Assembly: GCA_021815285.1 (NCBI GenBank)
Contig: JAKAHE010000031.1
Coordinates: 1-13,928, forward strand
Direction of reading: 5' to 3'
DNA length: 13,928 nt
DNA from: Nitrospirota bacterium
Lineage (GTDB): Bacteria > Nitrospirota > JACRHJ01
Shown: positions 12,825 to 13,928 of the stretch, piece by piece
Layout of the letters: each line of letters begins with the position of its first letter
Numbering within the stretch: position 1 is the stretch's first letter
Translations under genes and position numbers: made by a program
Notes under the pieces: generated by a model
What the model was told of the DNA's origin: nothing
The model's database searches: none
The model's input: only the letters and a program-made list of their open reading frames with translations

Positions 12825-13928
12825 ATGAGGGAAGGCTTCAGCCTGAAAGCCACGGCGCTGGCGTTTGCCGCGGCTTTACTTTTGTCTGCCTGGGTTATCC
12901 CGCCGTCGGCGCGCGCGGACACCTCGCTTATCCCGCTTCCGGTGTACGACACCTCCAGGAACGGCGGAGACGAATACGGCGTGATGCCCGTCTGGCTTCT
13001 CAAGGAGAAGAGCGGCTATATCTACGGCATCATCGCCCCATCGGTGGTGTATAACGCCAATACCGGCGTTAATATCACGTTCCGATACCTGGGCTATCCG
13101 ACCACGGACGAGAACTACAGGATATTCATAAACCGCTCGACGAAGGTTGACCAGGAATATACCGGGGAATACTGGAACAACAAGATACTCGGCGACAATT
13201 TCAAGATATACGGGAGGTTCACGTTCTACCGGGACTCCACATACCGCTTCTTCGGCCTGTCCGAGAGGAGCCCGGAAAAGGACGAGACGAACTATTCCAA
13301 CGTGGAGATGGCTCCGAAGTTCGTCCTCGGATATTACCTGCCGCATCACATGCTGCTCTCTTACGGAGAGGTGCTGCACTGGGTAACCATCCGCCGCGGC
13401 ACGGCGAAGGGCCTTCCGTACATAAAGGACAAGTTCCCGACGCTCCAGGGGATAAACGGCGGGGCGGTGATCGAACGGCAGCTTACGCTTTCATACGACA
13501 CGAGGGACGACCAGCTCTTTCCGACGAAGGGCTGGTATTCCAACCTCTATGGTATGCTGGGGCAGAACTTCGCCCACGACAGGATGTTTTCCCGGGTAGG
13601 GATAAACGGCAGGACGTTTATTTCGGCGGACGACAAGAGATACGTAACCGTCCTGAAGGGGGCGTTCGAGATGACCGGCGGGCACGACATACCTTTTTTC
13701 GAGCTGAGCAACATCGGCGGCGAGGACACGCTGCGGGGCTTCGGAGACTACCGCTATTACGACAAGGGGTATATATTGTTTAACATCGAAGAGAGGATAA
13801 GACTCTTCAAACTCAAGCTCTTCGGCGTCTCGAGCGAATGGGAGGCGGCGCCCTTCGTGGACATGGGTCGCGTCTACAGCTCGCTGAGGAAGGAGCCGCT
13901 TGAGGACTACCAGGTAAACCCCGGGATA
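12825..13928 (+). CDS. Omp85/BamA-type surface-antigen outer-membrane barrel, no POTRA domain (3' truncated)
   Basis: The frame is open from the ATG at 12825 to the end of the window, 368 residues, with no stop. Residues 1-31 are a signal peptide (hydrophobic core 9-25, cleavage after SARA). The mature part starts almost at once with barrel-like alternation (GYIYGIIAPSVVYN, NVNITF-type strands, YGRFTFYRD). It also contains the LTLSYDTRDD..FPTKGWYSNL stretch and the GGEDTLRGFGDYRYYDKG motif (298 onward, with LRGF at 303-306), which is the conserved barrel motif of the bacterial surface antigen (Omp85) family. There is no room for POTRA repeats before the barrel, so it is unlikely to be BamA or TamA itself. 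POTRA-less members are known but their roles are mostly unclear. Insertion in the outer membrane is confident; function is open. Confidence 0.85.
   Translation, partial: MREGFSLKATALAFAAALLLSAWVIPPSARADTSLIPLPVYDTSRNGGDEYGVMPVWLLKEKSGYIYGIIAPSVVYNANTGVNITFRYLGYPTTDENYRIFINRSTKVDQEYTGEYWNNKILGDNFKIYGRFTFYRDSTYRFFGLSERSPEKDETNYSNVEMAPKFVLGYYLPHHMLLSYGEVLHWVTIRRGTAKGLPYIKDKFPTLQGINGGAVIERQLTLSYDTRDDQLFPTKGWYSNLYGMLGQNFAHDRMFSRVGINGRTFISADDKRYVTVLKGAFEMTGGHDIPFFELSNIGGEDTLRGFGDYRYYDKGYILFNIEERIRLFKLKLFGVSSEWEAAPFVDMGRVYSSLRKEPLEDYQVNPGI

Overview
The window looks like a chromosome segment of a Gram-negative bacterium with an anaerobic-type, cytochrome-based respiratory lifestyle. The base composition is GC-rich, with frequent ATA, AGG and AGA codons. 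It encodes a multiheme c-type cytochrome, a Tat-exported cytochrome, two outer-membrane barrels, a lipoprotein and a heme-bearing sensor. Nitrospirota or a deltaproteobacterial lineage (Desulfuromonadota or relatives) would fit, but no marker here settles the taxonomy.

Layout. Positions 1-1334 hold the end of an FtsX/MacB-type ABC permease, a 131-base gap with a 56-base palindromic repeat, a LolD/MacB-type ATPase, and a small exported protein translationally coupled to it by a TTGA overlap. Positions 1335-1522 are a structured, repeat-containing control region. Positions 1523-3437 carry a Tat-exported C_GCAxxG_C_C/split-Soret-like cytochrome followed by an outer-membrane barrel whose predicted mature end starts with a cysteine cluster. 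A DUF2318-like lipoprotein (3434-3865, minus) converges on the barrel gene and diverges from a large membrane-anchored multiheme cytochrome (3944-5830). The cytochrome gene has a good sigma70-type promoter placed so close that its mRNA would be nearly leaderless.

A minus-strand group follows, read from high to low coordinates: a heme-sensing PAS/GAF/HD-GYP regulator (9052 to 6656) broken by one in-frame amber codon, a YkgJ-like CxxCxxxCC protein (6608-6156), and a small GemA/DUF1018-like protein (6137-5889). After a 265-base AT-rich regulatory gap come plus-strand genes: priA, an overlapping trmN6-like methyltransferase, a Tpx-type thiol peroxidase lacking the usual resolving cysteine, and a POTRA-less Omp85/surface-antigen barrel that runs off the end.

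How the genes may work together (inference): positions 1-5830 could form an envelope electron-transfer module, with an ABC system for envelope trafficking, a periplasmic Tat cytochrome, an outer-membrane barrel, a thiol-rich lipoprotein and an inner-membrane-anchored cytochrome. The neighbouring c-heme HD-GYP protein would tie periplasmic redox state to cyclic-di-GMP. The right-hand third is mostly housekeeping. No tRNA, rRNA, CRISPR array, transposase or integrase was seen.
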